Below, in pieces: positions 1 through 7,460 of a stretch of 39,042 nt of DNA. Both the position numbers and the translations under genes were made by a program. Origin of the DNA: Frankiales bacterium (lineage in GTDB: Bacteria; Actinomycetota; Actinomycetes; S36-B12; CAIYMF01); assembly GCA_016125335.1 (NCBI GenBank), contig WGLY01000019.1, positions 1-39,042 on the forward strand, in the 5' to 3' direction. The notes beneath the pieces are model-generated. The model was not told where the DNA came from. It was given only the letters and a program-made list of their open reading frames with translations, and did no database searches. Every line of letters starts with the position of its first letter. The stretch's first letter is position 1.

Positions 1-146
1 GAGGGCAGATGGGGGCGACTACGAAGATCAGCGCGGCCGACCCAGCCCCGACGGTCGACTCTTCGATCAAGCCACAACCCGGGCCCCACACACAGATTCG
101 CGCGCCACGGGCCTCTTGACAACAGAGAGGTGCCATTCTGTGCCGC

Positions 147-758
147 ATGGGGGGAGTCGGGCATCGCTCCGCTGCGGCCGTTGCGGCGGTTGTCCTGTCG
201 AGCGGCTTGGTCGGTTGTACGACGAGCCAAGCGGCAGCGCCGCCAGCGCTGTACTCGCCCGTCTCCGGACATGTCGGCGAAGGCTTGGCTGGCTTTCACC
301 CAGGTGACAAGCTCAGCGTTGGCGACATACCTGTCTGCCTCGACAGCCCGGGCTCCGTCACCATCACGAATGTCGAACCCGTGGGTGAGCAGAACGGGAT
401 GACAGTGGTTGCCTTCGCCGTCCGCACGATTCCTGCCGGAGTTAGCCCCAAGGGCGAAGCCCTCGGAGACTTGACGGCGATGGGGGTCACTGCCGCTGAG
501 CAGCAGCAACGGGTCGTCTCCAATGTGTGCGGTGCGCAGTCTCGGTCCAACGTTGGCCTGACAGGCCCACCGCCCGCAGGCACAACCGAGCAGTGGGTCG
601 AGGTGGACGTGACGGTAACAGCGCCCACCCTGCCCGCGAGCGCCCAGGCGTTCCGCATTCAGTACCGCGACGCCTTGGGCCACGAGCGTTCAACCGTCTC
701 CAACGTTTCACTCGCCATGTGCGGAGGCAAGGTCGGCGACGCCTGCCAACCGCCGTAG
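147..758 (+). CDS. putative exported lipoprotein, function unknown
   Basis: A 203-residue protein with a short N-terminal hydrophobic stretch ending in a lipobox, Leu-Val-Gly-Cys with Cys24, so it is probably lipid-anchored on the outer face of the membrane. The remainder is Thr/Ser/Val-rich and reads like a beta-sandwich domain of the kind seen in actinobacterial 'DUF4352/DUF4232-like' lipoproteins, but I cannot assign a family. Four cysteines (about residues 64, 128, 192 and 199) could form disulfides. The ATG at 147 is chosen because the signal sequence begins there; an AGAGAGG at 124-130 is rather far upstream for a ribosome binding site. Codon use is less GC-rich than in the genes from 1.6 kb onward, suggesting an accessory region. 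Nothing nearby tells its job. Confidence 0.7.
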   Translation: MGGVGHRSAAAVAAVVLSSGLVGCTTSQAAAPPALYSPVSGHVGEGLAGFHPGDKLSVGDIPVCLDSPGSVTITNVEPVGEQNGMTVVAFAVRTIPAGVSPKGEALGDLTAMGVTAAEQQQRVVSNVCGAQSRSNVGLTGPPPAGTTEQWVEVDVTVTAPTLPASAQAFRIQYRDALGHERSTVSNVSLAMCGGKVGDACQPP

Positions 759-806
759 ACGCAACAGGAATGCCGATAGCGTGCCGCTCCGGGGCGCGCA
801 GAACCG

Positions 807-1187
807 TTAGCGGGTGATAGGCGCGTTGGGATCCAGCCGCCAGTTGAGCGGTTCTCCAGCGGGTACCAGTGCCCAGGCAGTCCAACCCGAGTCGTTCAGC
901 CGACGGCGCATGAACCGTCCCTCGCCGAGCGTGGCGAACCGCTCGTCCTGCAGCGGCGCAGTGGTCACTGCTCGACCCTGGTTCTGAATCTGCCTCTTGT
1001 GGAGGCCAGCATCGCGCAACGCACGGTTGGCCGTCGACGCGCTGTCGCCGAGGACGGCGATCTGCGAGGCCCAGCCGTCTGCGGCCCTGTCTTCGACCTC
1101 GAACACGTAGACGAGTAGCACGTCTCGATCCTGCACCGAGTCGCATGCGGCAGGCGAGTGAGATGAGCCGTTCGCGCTCGCGGTCAC
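807..1187 (-). CDS. small hypothetical protein translationally coupled to the PASTA ORF
   Basis: About 126 residues if it starts at the GTG at 1187, whose bases overlap the stop of the preceding ORF as GTGA. The open frame continues upstream, but that part is only a shadow of the PASTA ORF. The protein-like part begins around a Gln-Asp-Arg-Asp-Val-Leu-Leu-Val-Tyr-Val stretch and continues through an alternating hydrophobic/charged region to the C terminus. No membrane segment or known motif was recognised. It may instead be the C-terminal half of a single PASTA-containing protein split by a frameshift near 1187. Confidence 0.5.
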   Translation of the reverse strand: MTASANGSSHSPAACDSVQDRDVLLVYVFEVEDRAADGWASQIAVLGDSASTANRALRDAGLHKRQIQNQGRAVTTAPLQDERFATLGEGRFMRRRLNDSGWTAWALVPAGEPLNWRLDPNAPITR

Positions 1188-1546
1188 GATGTCTTGCAGG
1201 CATTGCTGTGGGGATCTCCGACCGTCAGGGTCGCGGTCGAGGAACGCGTCACGGTCGCGGCCGCCCCAGGCACCTGCGTTGCCACGACCATCGAGCCTGT
1301 GGGCGAGGCAGTGGTGGCATCCACGGACAAACCGTCGGCGGTGAGCATGGCGACGGCCGTGTTGATGTCCATCCCGGTGACCTGGGGAAGGACTGCCGTC
1401 GCAGGCGATGCCGGCCAAGGCGCGCCGGCATTGACGCTGACCATGTGATGGACCTGGATCGTGCTCCCCGCTGCGACGCCTTCGAGCGGACGGGGGAAGC
1501 CGAGGCGGCGGCATACCCGTTGACACGTCACAGGGTCAACGGTCAT
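1184..1546 (-). CDS. PASTA-repeat protein, short or truncated
   Basis: About 120 residues from the ATG at 1546. The C-terminal half matches a single PASTA repeat: Leu-Pro-Gln-Val-Thr-Gly-Met followed by an Ala-Val-Ala-Met-Leu helix, then a Val-Val-Ala-Thr-Gln-Val-Pro-Gly-Ala motif and a final Leu-Thr-Val-Gly strand. PASTA repeats usually sit outside the cell on Ser/Thr kinases, penicillin-binding proteins or lipoproteins and can bind peptidoglycan fragments. Here there is no signal peptide or membrane helix, and the N-terminal 45 residues are Arg/Cys-rich and unlike an export signal, so this may be the remnant of a longer gene. The stop overlaps the next GTG. It follows cheW after a 77-base gap but looks unrelated to chemotaxis. 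Confidence 0.5.
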   Translation of the reverse strand: MTVDPVTCQRVCRRLGFPRPLEGVAAGSTIQVHHMVSVNAGAPWPASPATAVLPQVTGMDINTAVAMLTADGLSVDATTASPTGSMVVATQVPGAAATVTRSSTATLTVGDPHSNACKTS

Positions 1547-1623
1547 CGCGGCAGGATGCGAGAACCGAGTCGACGTGCCGCTCGAGCTCGCCTGCGCGGG
1601 CGACGGGTGAGGGACGCGCCTTC

Positions 1624-2388
1624 TCAGGAGGGGGCCGGCGGGCGCACCAGCGCCAGCACGTCCGCCCCGAGCCGCTCCTGCGGGGGGCGCTCGGCGTCGG
1701 ACTCGAGCTCGGCCGCCGAGGGCAGCTCCACGAGCAGCACCGGCTCGCCGCCCTCGGGTCGCAGCACGCCCCGGGCGTAGCCGGGCAGGCTCTCCGGCAC
1801 GCGCTCGTCCTCGAGCGGGAGCTCGTCGGCGGCCAGCACCGCGAGCACGCGGTCGACGACGACGCCGACGTGACGCCGGTACACCGGCAGCAGCACGTCC
1901 CCGACCTCGTCGGGGTCCTGGCGCAGGTCCACCACCGGCACCGACCTGCCGCGCGCGTCCACGAGCGCCACCCCGCGCCCGAGCGGGTGGCTCCGGTCGG
2001 CGAGCAGCTCGATCCGGGCCGCGCGCACCACCTCGTGCACCTCGCCCACGGCGGCGGCGAAGACAGTGGAGCCGACGGCGAAGAGCACGTAGCCCTGCGG
2101 GTCGGGTGCCGCGGCGCGCGGCGCGCGGCGCTCCGCCCCGGACGTCGTCGCGGCCGCGTCGGATGAGTCGGCAGCAGCCGTGCGGTCGCTCCACGGCCGG
2201 CCGGGGCGGCGTCGTTCCACGCCACCCGGCGCACCCGGGACCGGCGCCGCGGCCGGGTCGTTACTGCGTGGCGGAGCCGGGTCGCCACCGAGTGGCGGAG
2301 CTGGGGTCGCCTCGTCGGTGGCGGGCACGGGCGCGGCGGGCACGGGGGCGGGCGCGAACCGCGAGGCCGGCGCCGCCTCCGGGCTCAT
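1624..2388 (-). CDS. cheW: CheW-like chemotaxis coupling protein
   Basis: CheW-type adaptor (254 residues) that would bridge chemoreceptors and the CheA kinase in the cytoplasm. The first ~95 residues are a Pro/Ala-rich, probably disordered extension. The CheW beta-barrel domain follows, from a Gly-Tyr-Val-Leu-Phe-Ala-Val-Gly strand through Val-His-Glu-Val-Val-Arg, a Val-Pro-Val-Val-Asp-Leu-Arg strand and a Val-Gly-Val-Val-Val-Asp-Arg-Val-Leu strand. CheW proteins are usually about 150-170 residues, so the extension is notable. The ATG at 2388 overlaps the cheR stop (ATGA), so it is co-translated with cheR as the last gene of cheB-cheR-cheW. No receptor or cheA gene is in the window, and the poor match to typical CheW N termini leaves some doubt about its partner. 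Confidence 0.85.
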   Translation of the reverse strand: MSPEAAPASRFAPAPVPAAPVPATDEATPAPPLGGDPAPPRSNDPAAAPVPGAPGGVERRRPGRPWSDRTAAADSSDAAATTSGAERRAPRAAAPDPQGYVLFAVGSTVFAAAVGEVHEVVRAARIELLADRSHPLGRGVALVDARGRSVPVVDLRQDPDEVGDVLLPVYRRHVGVVVDRVLAVLAADELPLEDERVPESLPGYARGVLRPEGGEPVLLVELPSAAELESDAERPPQERLGADVLALVRPPAPS

Positions 2389-3821
2389 CCGCCCTCCTCG
2401 GCCGCGCGCCGGTCGCACTGGTCCGCCAGGCGGCGGCACAGCGCCACGAGCTGAGCCACGTCGCAGCCGTCGAGCAGGTCCACGAGGTCGGCCGGCGGAG
2501 TCTGCGGCAGGGTCGCGGCCGCCGAGCGGTACTCGCGGGCGGCGGCGGCGTGCTCGCCGCAGCGGGAGAGCGCCCCGGCCAGCTGGAACCGGGCGTGCCC
2601 GGCCTTGGGCGCGAGGTAGACGGCCTTGCGCAGCGCGACGAGCGCGCCCTCGTCGTCGCCCACGGTGGCCCGGGCCCGGCCCTCGACGACGTACGCCTCC
2701 ACCTCGAACGGGCTGGCCATGGCGGCCGAGGCCGCCAGCCGCGCGGCCTCGGCGTAACGGGCCAGCGCGAGGGCGGCGCGCGCCTGCCCGAGCAGGTCGG
2801 TGGCGGTGTCCGGGTCCGGCACGGAGTCGGTCGGACGCACGACGGGCTGCGGCGCCTCGGGCCAGCTGCGCCGGTCGCGCCGCTCGGCCCGCACGACGGC
2901 GCGCCGGTGGGGCCGCGGTGCGGCGGGGGCCTCGCCCTCGGCGGGGGCGGCCGCCGGCACGGCGGGCGAGTCCTTGCGGTAGGCGAAGGCGTCCCCGAGG
3001 GTCACGAGCGTGAACGCGTCGGTCACCTGCCAGAGGGTCTCGGCGTGGCCCACCAGCAGGTATCCGCCCGCGCCGAGGACGGTGTGGAAGCGGCCCACCA
3101 GCTCGCGCATGGTGTCGCGGGAGAAGTAGATGGTGACGTTGCGGCACACCACCAGGTCGACCTCGCCGGGGCCGAACGGCGGCTCGTCCGCGACGAGGTT
3201 GTGCAGGCGCACGTCGACGAGGTCGCGCACCGCGGGCACCACGGAGCGGGTGCCGTCGGGCTCGGTGGTGAACCAGGCCGCGAGCCGCTCGTCGTCCACC
3301 AGGCTCAGCGAGCGCCCGGCGTAGCGCGCCCGCCGGGTGGCCTCGACGGCCTGGGTGGCGAGGTCCGTGGCCAGGATGCGCACCTGCGGCGCCTCGGGCA
3401 GCGACGCCGCGACCTCGGCGGCCAGGATCGCCAGCGAGTACGGCTCCTCGCCGCTCGAGCAGCCCGCGCTCCACACCGTGAGCGGGCGGCCGCGTGCCAC
3501 CGCGCGGCGCATCAGCTCGGGCAGCAGGCGTCGGGCCAGCGCGGTCATCTGCGGCGGGTTGCGGAAGAAGTGCGTCTCCGGGACGGTCACCGCGTCCAGC
3601 AGCCGCTGGCGCTCCTCGGCGCCGGCCGGCGTGCTGATGCGGGCGAGGTAGGCGCCGAGCTCCGCTGCGCCGCTGGCCGCGAGCCGCTCGGCGATCACCG
3701 CCGAGAGCGTGGGACGCCGGCTCTGGTCGAACACCAGGCCCGCCTCGTGCGCGAGGTAGCCGGCCAGCGCGGCGAACTCCGCGTCGGTCAGCGCCTGCGG
3801 GCCCACCGCGACGCCGCTCAC
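2385..3821 (-). CDS. cheR: CheR-type chemoreceptor glutamate methyltransferase with C-terminal TPR-like region
   Basis: S-adenosylmethionine-dependent methyltransferase that adds methyl groups to glutamates of chemoreceptors for adaptation. Of about 478 residues, an N-terminal helical domain comes first (1-75), then the family signature Pro-Glu-Thr-His-Phe-Phe-Arg-Asn (81-88), the SAM-binding Ser-Ala-Gly-Cys-Ser-Ser-Gly-Glu-Glu-Pro-Tyr-Ser loop (118-129) and a Cys-Arg-Asn-Val strand. After residue ~330 there are Ala-rich helical pairs (for example Lys-Ala-Val-Tyr-Leu-Ala-Pro) that look like tetratricopeptide repeats, as in longer CheR proteins where they mediate protein contacts. GTG 3821 is used because it follows the cheB stop by one base; GTG 3806 is an alternative with better spacing from GAGG. 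Confidence 0.92.
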   Translation of the reverse strand: MSGVAVGPQALTDAEFAALAGYLAHEAGLVFDQSRRPTLSAVIAERLAASGAAELGAYLARISTPAGAEERQRLLDAVTVPETHFFRNPPQMTALARRLLPELMRRAVARGRPLTVWSAGCSSGEEPYSLAILAAEVAASLPEAPQVRILATDLATQAVEATRRARYAGRSLSLVDDERLAAWFTTEPDGTRSVVPAVRDLVDVRLHNLVADEPPFGPGEVDLVVCRNVTIYFSRDTMRELVGRFHTVLGAGGYLLVGHAETLWQVTDAFTLVTLGDAFAYRKDSPAVPAAAPAEGEAPAAPRPHRRAVVRAERRDRRSWPEAPQPVVRPTDSVPDPDTATDLLGQARAALALARYAEAARLAASAAMASPFEVEAYVVEGRARATVGDDEGALVALRKAVYLAPKAGHARFQLAGALSRCGEHAAAAREYRSAAATLPQTPPADLVDLLDGCDVAQLVALCRRLADQCDRRAAEEGG

Positions 3822-3822
3822 C

Positions 3823-4965
3823 TCACACCGCCTCGGGCACGCAGAGGCGCTCGACCGCGAGCAGGATGCGCTCGGAGATCTCCGGCAGCGGCAGCTCGAC
3901 GTCGAGCCCGTCGAGGGCGGCCGCGGCGGCGGGCATGCCCCACACGGCGCTCGTGCGCTCGTCCTGGCCGATGGTGAACGCCCCCACGCGCCGCAGCGCG
4001 AGCATCCCGGCCGCGCCGTCGCGACCCATCCCGGTGAGCAGCACGCCCACCGCCCGCTCGCGGCACACCTCCGCCACCGAGCGCAGCGTGCGGTCGATCT
4101 CCGGGATGTGGAACTGCGCGGGGTGCGGCTCCTCGATGCGGATCCGCAGGCCGCCCTCCACCACGAGGTTGCCGTCGCTGGGTGCGAGCACCACGTGGCC
4201 CGGGCGCAGCCGGTCGCCGTTGAGCGCCACCGAGACCGGCATCGGGACGACGCCGTCGAGCCACTTGGCCAGCCCCTCCACGAAGCCGTCGGCCATGTGC
4301 TGCACGACGAGCACCGGGGCGGGCAGGTCGGCGGGCAGCGCGCCCAGCACGGCGGCCAGCGCGGGCGGGCCGCCCGTGGAGGCGCCGATGACGACGATCG
4401 GCGGCCGCCGGCGGCGCGCCCGGCGCGCCTCCTCGGCGTCGCCCGGTCCCGAAGGCTGCTCGGTCGCGACGACCCGCGGCGGGGCGGGCGCGGCGAGCAC
4501 GGTGCCCAGGCCCCGCTCGCGCAGGCGCCCGCGAGGATGCGTGATGACGCGCACCCGGCTGGCCACCCGCAGGTGCCGCCCGAGGGCCCGGGCGTAGGGC
4601 GCGGCGCCGAGGCGCTCGGTGCCGGGGGCGACGACGTCGACGGCCCCGGCCGCGAGCGCCGCCGCGGCGTTGTCGGCGGCCGCACCCGTCAGCACGATCG
4701 GGGTGGCCCGTCGTCCCATCACCAGCTCGACGAGGTCGAGGCCGCCGGCGTCGAGGGCGAGGTCGAGCAGCACGGTGTCGGGACGTCGCTCGCTCACGAG
4801 CGTCACGGCGTCCTCGACCGAGCGGCTCGTGCCGACCACGGAGACGCCCACGGCCTCGAGCAGCTGGGCCAGCCTCGTGGCGCGCACGTGCGTGCCGGCC
4901 ACGACCACCGTCGAGACGACGGTGAGCGGCTCGGGCGGGCTGCCGTCACGACGCGACGCCGTCAC
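3823..4965 (-). CDS. cheB: CheB-type methylesterase with degenerate receiver domain
   Basis: Receptor-modifying methylesterase/deamidase, opposing CheR. The C-terminal half carries the catalytic triad in the expected motifs: Ser196 in Gly-Ala-Ser-Thr-Gly-Gly-Pro, His223 in Gln-His-Met and Asp316 in Gly-Met-Gly-Arg-Asp-Gly. The N-terminal ~125 residues fold-match a response-regulator receiver and keep the phosphoacceptor-position Asp68, but the usual Asp-Asp pair after strand 1 is Ala-Gly (23-24) and the conserved Lys is missing (Val-Ala-Pro-Gly). Phosphorylation control is therefore probably altered or lost. GTG start at 4965 has GGAGG at 4972-4976. First gene of the operon; a sigma-28-like promoter lies upstream at 5018-5046. 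Confidence 0.9.
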   Translation of the reverse strand: MTASRRDGSPPEPLTVVSTVVVAGTHVRATRLAQLLEAVGVSVVGTSRSVEDAVTLVSERRPDTVLLDLALDAGGLDLVELVMGRRATPIVLTGAAADNAAAALAAGAVDVVAPGTERLGAAPYARALGRHLRVASRVRVITHPRGRLRERGLGTVLAAPAPPRVVATEQPSGPGDAEEARRARRRRPPIVVIGASTGGPPALAAVLGALPADLPAPVLVVQHMADGFVEGLAKWLDGVVPMPVSVALNGDRLRPGHVVLAPSDGNLVVEGGLRIRIEEPHPAQFHIPEIDRTLRSVAEVCRERAVGVLLTGMGRDGAAGMLALRRVGAFTIGQDERTSAVWGMPAAAAALDGLDVELPLPEISERILLAVERLCVPEAV

Positions 4966-5017
4966 CTGCCACCTCCGCTCCCGAGCGGGGCGACGCGTCC
5001 GCGCGCCCCTCGTAGCC

Positions 5018-5046
5018 GATTCGTCACGATCGGGCTAGTACTTGAG
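5018..5046 (-). promoter_or_regulatory. candidate sigma-28 (FliA/WhiG-type) promoter of cheB-cheR-cheW
   Basis: Read on the minus strand, CTCAAGT (5046-5040) is followed after 14 bases by GACGAATC (5025-5018). This resembles the flagellar sigma consensus TAAA-N15-GCCGATAA, and CTCAAG is an acceptable -35. Transcription would start about 45 bases before the cheB GTG. The rest of the 316-base gap 4966-5281 shows no other gene. The match is by eye and imperfect in the -10. Confidence 0.4.
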
Positions 5047-5222
5047 GGGGATGCCCGCGTCGGAACGGCATCCTGGAGCGCCCGCTCGCCACCCCAGAGG
5101 CACTCGGACGAACGACGTTCGCCCCACGGCCGGACGACCGGACGGCCCTCCGCCGGCTCGACTCGAGCGCCCCGGGCCAGACAGGGATCTCCGCCTGGCG
5201 TGAGTTCCCGTAGGACACGTGT

Positions 5223-5248
5223 CAACCTTTCGCCCTGTCCCGCGTCTA
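5223..5248 (+). promoter_or_regulatory. candidate ECF-type autoregulatory promoter
   Basis: CAACC (5223-5227) and CGTCTA (5243-5248) are separated by 15 bases, the layout of ECF sigma promoters (AAC-type -35, CGTC-type -10). It sits about 35 bases before the ATG of the sigma factor at 5282, so self-activation is likely. Confidence 0.5.
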
Positions 5249-5281
5249 TGCCCCCGACATCACGCCGAGAAGGGGTCCGCC

Positions 5282-5815
5282 ATGAGAGGCACGAGCGACG
5301 CGTGGGGGTCCGTCGACGCCCCCCCGTCGCGAGATGCGGCGGTCACCTCGTTGTTCCATGCGCACTACCGGCGCCTGCTCGGCCTGGCCGGTCTCCTGGT
5401 CGACGACCGGGGGACGGCCGAGGAGGTCGTGCAGGACGCTTTTGAAAGGCTGTACCGCGGATGGGGTTCGCTGCGGGACCCCGGCGCGGCAGTGGCCTAC
5501 CTGGACAGGAGCGTCGTGAATGGGGCTCGCTCGCGGCTCCGTCGACGACTCACCGAACGCTCCCACCGTCCCCCGGAAGGGGATCCATGGCCGTCCGCCG
5601 AGGCAACGGCGGTCGACAGCCGGCAGCGCGACCATCTGGTGGCTGCAGTCCGGCAACTGCCGCAGCGACAGCGCGAAGTGATCGTGCTGCGCTACTACCT
5701 CGACCTCTCCGAGGACCAGATCGCGCACTGGCTGGGTGTCAGTCCCGGTTCGGTGAAGAAGCACGCCCACCGAGCCACGACCGCCCTGCAGAAGCGGATG
5801 GAGGCCTGGGCATGA
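5282..5815 (+). CDS. ECF RNA polymerase sigma factor, SigE-like family
   Basis: A 177-residue extracytoplasmic-function sigma factor that would direct RNA polymerase to a small stress or surface regulon. Region 2 is visible from Phe-His-Ala-His-Tyr-Arg-Arg-Leu (~20-27) through Glu-Glu-Val-Val-Gln-Asp-Ala-Phe. Region 4 runs from Leu-Pro-Gln-Arg-Gln-Arg-Glu-Val-Ile-Val-Leu-Arg-Tyr-Tyr through Val-Ser-Pro-Gly-Ser-Val-Lys-Lys-His, a typical helix-turn-helix. Region 3 is absent, as expected. The ATG at 5282 is preferred over upstream GTG 5219 because GAAGGGG lies 8 bases before it. The stop overlaps the next gene (ATGA), which encodes a single-pass membrane protein, probably its regulator. Confidence 0.9.
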   Translation: MRGTSDAWGSVDAPPSRDAAVTSLFHAHYRRLLGLAGLLVDDRGTAEEVVQDAFERLYRGWGSLRDPGAAVAYLDRSVVNGARSRLRRRLTERSHRPPEGDPWPSAEATAVDSRQRDHLVAAVRQLPQRQREVIVLRYYLDLSEDQIAHWLGVSPGSVKKHAHRATTALQKRMEAWA

Positions 5816-6639
5816 ACGATTTCGCCTCGGCGCTCTCCGCCGCGCTGCACGACGAAGCCAAGGAGATCGCCATGTCCGCCGACATGCTCGACGCTGAGCA
5901 CCGGCTCCACGATTCGATGCGCAGCGCTAAGCGTCATCGTCGCATCTGGACGATCGCACTCGCGACCGCTGCTCTCCTCGTCGTGACAACGGGCGCACTG
6001 GTCGCCCTCAACCGACCAGGAAGCCGGCCGAGTCCGCCTGTCGTGTCGCCAAGTCCGACTGCATCCGCAGTCACCTTCCCGCTGGACGCCTGGCAGCTGA
6101 CGCCGAGCCTGACCGCAGCGCTGCCCGGGTGGGCGGCGACTGCGCAGGCGGTCGCGGCGAGCCCGGACGGATACACCTATCAGCAGCAGCTCTGCGACGG
6201 CCCCTGTCCGAACGGTCAGGACCGAGGTGTCTGGATCTTCGACGTGCCGTACATGTATCCGTTGGGTGCCACGAGGATCACGACGCCGACGTACGCCCAG
6301 TACGTGACGGCGTGGGAACAGGTGCAGTCACGCGGCTACGGCACGGTCGACGCCGTCACCTCGACCTCGGTGGACGGCAAGCCGGCAACGACGATGATCG
6401 TTGAAGTGGCTCAGGACGCCCCCGGATTGGTCCGGTGCGGAGCAGCGACGGACCGCAAGCAGGAAGGCGGATGCTTCAACCTCAGCTCAGGGCAGACGCT
6501 CTACCTGGCCATCGTCGACCAGGGTGTCGGTCAGCCTCCTACCCTGCTGTACGAGAGCCGCAGCACCACCAACACGGGCGACGCTCCCGCTGTCGCCGAG
6601 GAGTTCGCCACCTGGCTCGCCACGGTGCGGTTCTCGTGA
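5812..6639 (+). CDS. single-pass membrane protein, probable partner (anti-sigma-like) of the ECF sigma factor
   Basis: A 275-residue protein with a cytoplasmic N-terminal segment of about 42 residues (Ala/Glu-rich, ending in a His-Arg-Arg basic cluster), one transmembrane helix (about 44-65), a Pro/Ser linker and an extracellular domain of about 190 residues containing four cysteines. This topology and the 4-base overlap with the sigma gene match the usual ECF sigma/membrane-anchored anti-sigma arrangement. No zinc-binding anti-sigma motif (His-x3-Cys-x2-Cys) is present in the N-terminal part, so the sigma-binding role is inferred from position only. The outer domain is not recognised. Confidence 0.6.
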   Translation: MNDFASALSAALHDEAKEIAMSADMLDAEHRLHDSMRSAKRHRRIWTIALATAALLVVTTGALVALNRPGSRPSPPVVSPSPTASAVTFPLDAWQLTPSLTAALPGWAATAQAVAASPDGYTYQQQLCDGPCPNGQDRGVWIFDVPYMYPLGATRITTPTYAQYVTAWEQVQSRGYGTVDAVTSTSVDGKPATTMIVEVAQDAPGLVRCGAATDRKQEGGCFNLSSGQTLYLAIVDQGVGQPPTLLYESRSTTNTGDAPAVAEEFATWLATVRFS

Positions 6640-6676
6640 CTCTCGAAGACTGGGCGCAGCCTCGCAGGCACACCGC

Positions 6677-6711
6677 GGGGCTGCGCCCCCCGTCAAGCTC
6701 CGTGAAGGAGC
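6677..6711. terminator. paired small hairpins between convergent genes
   Basis: GGGGC-TGC-GCCCC (6677-6689) and GCTCC-GTGAA-GGAGC (6697-6711) sit between the convergent stops at 6639 and 6721. Both stems are only five base pairs and there is no T-run, so a terminator role is tentative. Confidence 0.35.
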
Positions 6712-6720
6712 GGCGACGGC

Positions 6721-7401
6721 TCAGGTGAGCGAGAAGACCGCCGGGTCCGAGAGCACCTTGCCGTTGCGGCCGACGAGCTTGTAGTTGCCCGCCTTCGCGG
6801 CCGGCTCGTTGGCGGGGCAGCCCGGCTGCGACAGGCGCCCGAGCCAGGTGACCGACACCGAGAACGACTGCCCCGGCGCGATCGTCTCGACCTGCGGCGT
6901 GCCGCCGGGGTTGCAGTCGTCCGACGACCACACGTGGGCGGTGCCGGAGGTGATGATGAGCTCGTTCTGCGCCGCGCCGATGTCGCGCTTGCAGGCGGTG
7001 CTCGAGGTGTTCTCGATCTTCATCCGCAGCCGGGGCGTGGAGCCCACCGGGTAGGACGCGGCGTCGGTCGAGGCCGTCACGGTGATCTGCGAGTCGGTGC
7101 AGGCGGGCGTGCCGGTGGGCGTGGCTGACGGGCTCGACGTCGCGGAGCGGGTCGCGCTGGGCGACTTCGACGGCTTCTTCGTCGTCGACGCCGTGGGGCT
7201 CGGCGTCCGGGTGGGGGACGTCGTCGGCGAGGCGCTCGGGGAGTCGGTCGGGGCGGACACCGGCGTCCCGTCGGCGCTGCGGCCGGTGAGCAGCCAGCGG
7301 ACGCCGAGGGCGAGGGCGAGCACGACGAGCAGCACGAGCAGCCGGCGCCACCAGTAGACGCCCGCGGGGCGGGGTCCCGTGGGGCGCAGCAGCGTGCTCA
7401 C
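6721..7401 (-). CDS. membrane-anchored protein with Ser/Thr/Pro linker and beta-sandwich domain
   Basis: A 226-residue protein: basic N terminus, one hydrophobic helix (about 20-38), a low-complexity Ser/Thr/Pro linker (about 45-98) and a C-terminal domain of about 125 residues with four cysteines. The domain begins Asp-Ser-Gln-Ile-Thr-Val-Thr-Ala-Ser and contains an Ile-Ala-Pro-Gly-Gln-Ser motif. It resembles DUF4232/BsuPI-type beta-sandwich domains that occur outside the cell, but the family is not certain. The GTG at 7401 is preceded by TACCGT at 7408-7413 with a 6-base gap, so the mRNA may be leaderless. It is divergent from mutY. Confidence 0.7.
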   Translation of the reverse strand: MSTLLRPTGPRPAGVYWWRRLLVLLVVLALALGVRWLLTGRSADGTPVSAPTDSPSASPTTSPTRTPSPTASTTKKPSKSPSATRSATSSPSATPTGTPACTDSQITVTASTDAASYPVGSTPRLRMKIENTSSTACKRDIGAAQNELIITSGTAHVWSSDDCNPGGTPQVETIAPGQSFSVSVTWLGRLSQPGCPANEPAAKAGNYKLVGRNGKVLSDPAVFSLT

Positions 7402-7407
7402 CCCCGC

Positions 7408-7413
7408 ACGGTA
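7408..7413 (-). promoter_or_regulatory. leaderless -10 hexamer, TACCGT
   Basis: TACCGT on the minus strand lies 6 bases before the GTG at 7401, placing the expected transcription start at or next to the start codon. Confidence 0.45.
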
Positions 7414-7460
7414 CCCGGGCCGGGCGCCCGCGTGGCGGCGGTGCGAGGATGCCGCGCGAG

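Noticed and set aside
1-146. Any gene or site at the left end
   Set aside because: No open frame with protein-like composition and no recognisable element before the lipoprotein.
1188-1526. N-terminal extension of the small ORF at 807-1187
   Set aside because: It is out of frame with the PASTA domain and has shadow composition.
2389-3474. Long N-terminal extension of the cheW frame
   Set aside because: It overlaps cheR in another frame; the ATGA overlap at 2388 gives a natural start.
6129-6784. Short plus-strand frames over the 3' part of the anti-sigma-like gene
   Set aside because: They overlap the main gene in other frames and have Arg-rich shadow composition.
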